A stretch of DNA of 8,761 bases from Microcaldota archaeon (lineage in GTDB: Archaea > Micrarchaeota > Micrarchaeia > Anstonellales > Anstonellaceae). How positions within the stretch are numbered: position 1 is the first letter of the stretch; each line of letters opens with the position of its first letter. The stretch lies in contig JAPLWY010000074.1 of NCBI GenBank assembly GCA_026396355.1, forward strand, positions 1 to 8,761, read 5' to 3'. A program made the position numbers and the translations under genes. Shown here piece by piece: positions 5,758 through 8,761 of this stretch. A model generated the notes under the pieces. That model worked only from the letters and a program-made list of their open reading frames with translations. It made no database searches and was not told the origin of the DNA.

Positions 5758-6201
5758 ATGCAAGTGCTTCGCTGCGCCTCAGGCGCCAAAAGCCTGGAGG
5801 TTTTGATCAGCACCGCAGGGAAGCTTTCCTGCCCGTGCCTGCTTCTCTCGCCTGAAATGGCAGCAGGGATTACTGGGGCGGAGCTTAGGTTCGCATTCCA
5901 CTTTGCAAGGCACGCGTTTGCAGGCAAGAGGAATCTTTCAGGCAGGCTTTCAAACGAGGCGCTCCTTTTCCTTTCAAACCAGACCAATTTCTCATCTGCA
6001 GTTGAGGCTGCCGGCGCAAAAACACAGAAGGATTTTGTGCTTGCGTGCGAAAAGAGTGTGCCAATTGCAAGGCTCAGGAAGCTTCTTCTTTTGACCTCTG
6101 CAAAAAAAATGACAGTTTCCGAGTGGGGCAGGAAAGTCGGGCATTACAGCAAAGGAGAGCTCGCGGTCGAGAGGATGGCGCTTGTGCGAGTGAGGAACTG
6201 A
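5758..6201 (+). CDS. cgi121: KEOPS complex subunit Cgi121-like
   Basis: Predicted Cgi121, the KEOPS subunit that binds Bud32 and recruits the tRNA 3' CCA end for t6A37 synthesis in the cytosol. The 147 residues are the normal length. The family pattern is seen at 31-86: SPEMAAGITGAELRFAFHFA, then RHAFAGKRNLSGRLSNEALL, then FLSNQTNFSSAVEAAG. This corresponds to the Cgi121 scheme of a hydrophobic strand, a helix holding the A-x-x-x-A-x-R-x-F-x-x-x-x-N segment, the E-x-L-L-Y/F-L-S helix and the A-x-x-x-x-G helix. The second half (93-115) gives the expected strand and helix, and the C-terminus ends in a basic strand (ERMALVRVRN). A TATA box 25 bases upstream with no Shine-Dalgarno suggests leaderless translation. 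The gene is divergent from S8e and converges on the next gene with an 18-base gap. The assignment rests on the pattern rather than catalytic residues, since the family has none. Confidence 0.8.
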   Translation: MQVLRCASGAKSLEVLISTAGKLSCPCLLLSPEMAAGITGAELRFAFHFARHAFAGKRNLSGRLSNEALLFLSNQTNFSSAVEAAGAKTQKDFVLACEKSVPIARLRKLLLLTSAKKMTVSEWGRKVGHYSKGELAVERMALVRVRN

Positions 6202-6206
6202 CCTCT

Positions 6207-6228
6207 AAAAAATAGATCGCTATTTTTT
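6207..6228. terminator. Bidirectional terminator-like A/T inverted repeat
   Basis: AAAAAATAG (6207-6215) and CTATTTTTT (6220-6228) are perfect 9-base arms around a 4-base ATCG loop. Each strand gives a run of six T at the end of the stem, which fits archaeal T-tract termination. It lies between two convergent genes and includes the final Lys-Lys-stop codons of the gene on the minus strand, so it can end transcription from both sides. Confidence 0.7.
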
Positions 6229-6690
6229 CATCCCTATCTGCCGGTAGATCGCATCCCTGTCAAGCGGGACATCCAGCCCCAGGACCTTGTGGATGAACAT
6301 GAATATGTCTATTGTGCGTTCGGGGTCTATCTTGCTTTTGAGTATTATGTCCTTGAGCGAGGCCTCCTTGCCAATCATTTCATAAAGGAGAAGCCCTTCC
6401 CTGCCGTACCGCTTGTAGATTGCAAACCCGTCCTCGCCGTAATTCTTCTTTATCTCCTGCCGCTCAAGCTGCCGGAAGCTCACAAACCCCTTTTTCCCGA
6501 AGTATGCCATCACCGCGTCTATTTCGTGGAGCGCCATCCCGGTTGCAAGCGAAAGCCCGATGAAATCGCGCTTCCCGTCAATCATGCGCATGAGCTCGGA
6601 TGTCCGCTTGTCGAATTTTGTTGAAATGTCGGTGAACAGCACCGCGCGCTGGAGCAGGGTGAGATTTTCCATTTTTGGAACATCCACCAT
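6220..6690 (-). CDS. C-terminal part of a four-repeat winged-helix-like protein (repeats 3 and 4)
   Basis: Unrecognised protein. This is the third and last coding piece of one interrupted gene on the minus strand. From ATG at 6690 it would make 156 residues. It starts MVDVPKMENLTLLQRAVLF, then repeat 3 (TKFDKRTSELMRMIDGKRDFIGLSLATGMALHEIDAVMAYFGKKGFVSF) and repeat 4 (NYGEDGFAIYKRYGREGLLLYEMIGKEASLKDIILKSKIDPERTIDIFMFIHKVLGL), each about 50 residues, both shown here only in short pieces of a longer pattern. The scheme is Y-G-x-x-G, Y-x-x-I, a turn, a helix with I, then a second helix ending in a hydrophobic wing strand. The frame upstream of 6690 becomes lysine/arginine-rich nonsense because it is the wrong frame of an acidic linker. 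The preceding domain is in another frame, so a +1 step near 6672-6692 is needed to join them. It might be started separately at 6690 or 6672. Function unknown; a DNA- or protein-binding regulator is the best guess. Confidence 0.6.
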   Translation of the reverse strand: MVDVPKMENLTLLQRAVLFTDISTKFDKRTSELMRMIDGKRDFIGLSLATGMALHEIDAVMAYFGKKGFVSFRQLERQEIKKNYGEDGFAIYKRYGREGLLLYEMIGKEASLKDIILKSKIDPERTIDIFMFIHKVLGLDVPLDRDAIYRQIGMKK

Positions 6691-7000
6691 CACTATGCAT
6701 TGGCGTGAACCTGGGCTCGCGCGCCGCAGCCTCCTCTTCCTCGCCCTTGCCCTCTTCAGGCTCGCTTGGAGTGTCATCAGAATCTTTTGGAGGGGGCGAA
6801 GAGGGAGAACCTGCCGGCTTTTCAAGCTTGATTATCCCGCGCTCGTCCATGAACTCGAGTATTTCGACCAGCTTTGCCTCGGACATGCCGGTTTCGCGCA
6901 GTATTTCCTCGGCGGTTTTCTCGCCGTCTATCAGGTTGTAGACGCGCACGCCCACCTCGCCGTACTGGTCAAACAGTATTTTTTCAAGCGGGGAAAGCAA
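6578..7000 (-). CDS. Middle part of the four-repeat winged-helix-like protein (repeat 2 and acidic linker)
   Basis: Second piece of the interrupted gene. The coding sense begins at about 7019 (LTVDESLLSPLEKILFDQYG) and runs through repeat 2: YGEVGVRVYNLIDGEKTAEE, then ILRETGMSEAKLVEILEFMD and ERGIIKLEKP. It continues into an acidic, proline-rich linker (PSSPPPKDSDDTPSEPEEGKGEEEEAAAREPRF). Repeat 2 is close to repeat 1 in the N-terminal piece, sharing VEILEFM and the YN-x-ID-x-x-KTA core, and the DNA there is also alike, so the repeats arose by duplication. The only start inside the frame is TTG at 7000, which would cut off the helix before the repeat; independent initiation is therefore unlikely. 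After about 6690 the frame turns into nonsense (HSDGGCSKNGK...), where the true sense moves to the next frame. Confidence 0.6.
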   Translation of the reverse strand: MLSPLEKILFDQYGEVGVRVYNLIDGEKTAEEILRETGMSEAKLVEILEFMDERGIIKLEKPAGSPSSPPPKDSDDTPSEPEEGKGEEEEAAAREPRFTPMHSDGGCSKNGKSHPAPARGAVHRHFNKIRQADIRAHAHD

Positions 7001-7545
7001 TGACTCGTCAACTGTGAGACCCCCCCGGGCGGCTGCCTTTTCGTTCCGCCGGCGCCTGCGTCTGAGCGCGTTTCGCCGCCATCAGCCTCGCTTCCGCCGG
7101 ATTCGCTTTCATCTTTTTCTGTTTCGCCCTCGCTTTCTTCTGGCGGAACGCCTTCCCTTTCTGCTTCGCCTTTGTCGGAGCCTTCCTCTTCGCCCTTGTT
7201 CCCGTCCTCGCTTTGCGGGGGCTCTTCCTGCTTGCTGCTTTCTTCCTTTGCTTCTTCCTGGCCGCGAATGGGCTTGGCTGAAATGCCCTGCGGAGAATAA
7301 TCATCGGAAGGTGAAATGCTTACCATGGCATTGTTGTTCATGAATTCGAGAATTTCCACGAACTTTTCCTCATCCACCCCAAGATCTGAAATGATTTGCG
7401 ATGCAGTCTTGCCGCTGTCGATCGCATTGTAAAGCTTGACTGCGATGTCTCCGAATTTCCGCCGAAGGAGAGACTGGTCCTTGAAAACCTGCAGCGATGA
7501 TTTTGCTTCCTTTTTCAGTATCATGTCGAAATCGGTTCCAGCCAT
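6931..7545 (-). CDS. N-terminal part of the four-repeat winged-helix-like protein (repeat 1 and long acidic linker)
   Basis: First piece of the interrupted gene, from ATG at 7545; a TTG further up at 7608 is rejected because its codons are unlike the rest and it would sit on the promoter. Residues 1-25 form a charged helix. Repeat 1 follows (28-77): LRRKFGDIAVKLYNAIDSGK, TASQIISDLGVDEEKFVEIL, EFMNNNAMVSI, a winged-helix-like pattern. Residues 80-175 are a disordered acidic linker rich in Glu, Ser, Gly. At a run of seven G (7020-7026) the sense leaves this frame; the remaining residues to the stop at 6931 are nonsense. The intended protein, joined over both shifts to 6220, would have about 440 residues: repeat, acidic linker, repeat, acidic linker, repeat, repeat. 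The gene is divergent from the winged-helix/coiled-coil gene at 7642. Family not recognised; no enzyme motif and no membrane segment is seen. Confidence 0.65.
   Translation of the reverse strand: MAGTDFDMILKKEAKSSLQVFKDQSLLRRKFGDIAVKLYNAIDSGKTASQIISDLGVDEEKFVEILEFMNNNAMVSISPSDDYSPQGISAKPIRGQEEAKEESSKQEEPPQSEDGNKGEEEGSDKGEAEREGVPPEESEGETEKDESESGGSEADGGETRSDAGAGGTKRQPPGGVSQLTSHCFPRLKKYCLTSTARWACASTT
7020..7026 (-). other. Run of seven G at the first reading-frame break
   Basis: The minus strand reads CCC then seven G then TC. Before it the acidic linker is in one frame; after it LTVDES is in the frame one base back. One more G, or two fewer, would restore a single frame. A homopolymer of this kind is prone to replication, transcription and base-calling slippage. 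Confidence 0.7.
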
Positions 7546-7610
7546 CAAAATCCCGTTCTGCAGCCCGAAGTGGCGAAATGCTTTTTTGACGAATAGGCTT
7601 CGGCACAAAT

Positions 7611-7618
7611 CTTTATAA
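7611..7618 (+). promoter_or_regulatory. TATA box of the winged-helix/coiled-coil gene
   Basis: CTTTATAA, with TTTATAA centred about 27 bases before the ATG at 7642. No Shine-Dalgarno is present. Read on the minus strand as TTATAAAG it lies about 70 bases before the ATG at 7545 and may serve that gene too with a short leader. Confidence 0.6.
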
Positions 7619-7641
7619 GGATTGGATTTGCAGCAGAACTT

Positions 7642-8761
7642 ATGGCGCTTGATGACTTTCTTATTTCAACCGGAGTGGACCAACTCATACGCCTTGTAAA
7701 GGAGAGGGGAAAAATCGAGATTGGCACTGCCGCGTCCGAGCTTAAGATCCCGAACAAGACCGTGGAGGACTGGGCGCACGTTTTAGAGGAGGAAAAGCTA
7801 GTCAGCATAGAGTACAAGCTCACGAAAATATACCTGGTCTGGCACGAGCCGACCAAGCAGTACGTGGCGCAGAAAAGCGAGAAGCTGCAGGCAAAGGCAA
7901 GCACCACCGGGGCTGAAATTGACCGGCTGCTCTCAAAGGTGCAAGACGAGGGAAAGGCGCTTGCAGCAATGCAGCAGGAAGTCTCGGCAATGGGCGGCGC
8001 TCAGCTGACTTCTGCCGACACCAAAAAGCTGAAAGCTGAGATTTTGGAGCTGCAAGAGGAAATGGCGCAGACATCCCAGGCTGCTTCTGAAAAGCTCGAG
8101 AATCTGCAGAAAAGGGCGCTTGCCGCAAGCGAAGGGATCGATTCGAAAACCAGCGGCAAGAAAGTTGCAGCGTTCAACGAGCTTAAGAATGAGTTTGCAG
8201 TCCTGAAGAGGTTTGAGGATACTTTGACGTCCCAATCAAACGAGGCAGATGCCAATTTTGGCGAGTTTGAGAAGAAAATCGAGGAGATGCGCGCGCAGGT
8301 GGAGCGTGGAAACGCTGCGCAAGTCCTGACGGATGTCAAGGAGGAGCTGGAGTCTGTAAAATCGCTCAAGGACGAGATTCTGGGCGCAATAGAGGCTGTG
8401 ACTGAGGAAGTGCAGGCAATGGACCAGAAAATCTCGGACCTTTCCGGGAGAGTGGACACTGTTTCGGACTCGGGCGGCTCGCTTGCAGCTGCGAAAAAGA
8501 AGCTGGCTAACTTTCGCAAGATGGCGGATGAGGCGAAGAAACAGAAGGCAGCCACAAAGGAAAGATTGGAAGATTCAATTTCATTAATCAAGAAGCAGTC
8601 CGCGAGGATTGAGGACGTACTCTCGCGCGCAGGAACTGGGATGGGCAGCCCGGAGTCCATGAAAAATGAATATGTTGACATCGCAGAGGAGATGAGCAGG
8701 GCAAACGAGGAGCTGGCAAGCAGGCAAAAGGAAATTTCAGCCAAGCTCTCGTCCCAGCTTT
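7642..8761 (+). CDS. Winged-helix plus long coiled-coil protein, 3' end outside the window
   Basis: Open frame of 373 codons from ATG at 7642 to the right edge with no stop. Residues about 10-68 form a winged helix: VDQLIRLVKERGKIEIGTAA, then SELKIPNKTVEDWAHVLEEE as the recognition helix region, then the wing KLVSIEYKLTKIYLVW. From about 75 to the edge the protein is almost all heptad-like coiled coil rich in Glu, Lys, Ala, Gln, with short breaks (STTGAE, GMGSPES). There is no ATP-binding, membrane or catalytic motif in the part seen, so SMC-type ATPase is not supported. It may dimerise or form long rods while the head binds DNA or another protein. It is divergent from the four-repeat winged-helix gene, which suggests they work together (inference). 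Start chosen from a TATA box 27 bases upstream. Family not recognised. Confidence 0.85.
   Translation, partial: MALDDFLISTGVDQLIRLVKERGKIEIGTAASELKIPNKTVEDWAHVLEEEKLVSIEYKLTKIYLVWHEPTKQYVAQKSEKLQAKASTTGAEIDRLLSKVQDEGKALAAMQQEVSAMGGAQLTSADTKKLKAEILELQEEMAQTSQAASEKLENLQKRALAASEGIDSKTSGKKVAAFNELKNEFAVLKRFEDTLTSQSNEADANFGEFEKKIEEMRAQVERGNAAQVLTDVKEELESVKSLKDEILGAIEAVTEEVQAMDQKISDLSGRVDTVSDSGGSLAAAKKKLANFRKMADEAKKQKAATKERLEDSISLIKKQSARIEDVLSRAGTGMGSPESMKNEYVDIAEEMSRANEELASRQKEISAKLSSQL

Noticed and set aside
6560..7003. 147-codon frame on + opposite the repeat protein
   Set aside because: The minus strand carries homologous repeated domains; the + frame shows no motif and no promoter.
7008..7304. 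Lys/Arg-rich 98-codon frame on -
   Set aside because: This is the out-of-frame reading of the acidic linker; Glu/Gly/Ser codons shifted by one give Lys/Arg/Ala.
8001..8744. 247-codon frame on - at the right end
   Set aside because: It is the Ser/Ala/Phe-rich antisense of the coiled-coil gene on +, typical of Glu/Lys-rich coding DNA read backwards.
1..8761. CRISPR array, transposase, integrase, rRNA
   Set aside because: No regularly spaced repeats, DDE or tyrosine-recombinase motifs, or rRNA-like stretches were seen.

Overview
The window reads as ordinary chromosome from a small-genome archaeon, plausibly a DPANN-type lineage (the phylum is a guess). The archaeal assignment rests on a 30S ribosomal protein S8e gene, a Cgi121-like KEOPS subunit, a TctA-like permease of the stand-alone archaeal kind, and TATA-like boxes centred about 25-27 bases before several start codons with no Shine-Dalgarno, the usual picture for archaeal leaderless transcripts. 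Coding DNA is GC-rich, with one clearly AT-richer gene.

Layout. Left (1-3100): the 3' part of a PfkB-family (ribokinase/adenosine kinase-like) sugar or nucleoside kinase on +, then an AT-richer LysE-type membrane exporter on - lying between two imperfect 47-base direct repeats, then an MtaD-type SAH/MTA deaminase on -. Without the LysE segment the kinase and deaminase would be convergent neighbours, so LysE looks like an inserted cassette. Middle-left (3101-4647): a tight divergent promoter region (39 bases) drives the deaminase leftward and a two-gene unit rightward: a membrane-anchored OB-fold protein whose stop overlaps the start of a TctA/DUF112-like permease.

Middle (4616-6201): a two-helix membrane protein with a C-terminal soluble domain on -, broken by an in-frame TGA and overlapping the permease tail; ribosomal protein S8e on - with a decayed second copy of its own C-terminal tail just downstream; and cgi121 on +, divergent from S8e across a shared, symmetric TATA box. 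A compact A/T inverted repeat ends cgi121 and the convergent gene.

Right (6207-8761): a divergent pair of regulator-like genes. On - is an approximately 440-codon gene with four winged-helix-like repeats and two acidic linkers, split over two reading frames by two compensating shifts (one at a run of seven G, one near a run of five A). On + is a gene with an N-terminal winged helix and a very long coiled coil, running off the right edge. This pair is the best candidate here for an undescribed system. The kinase and deaminase could both act in nucleoside/SAM by-product salvage; S8e and Cgi121 belong to translation and tRNA modification. No CRISPR, tRNA, rRNA or transposase was found.
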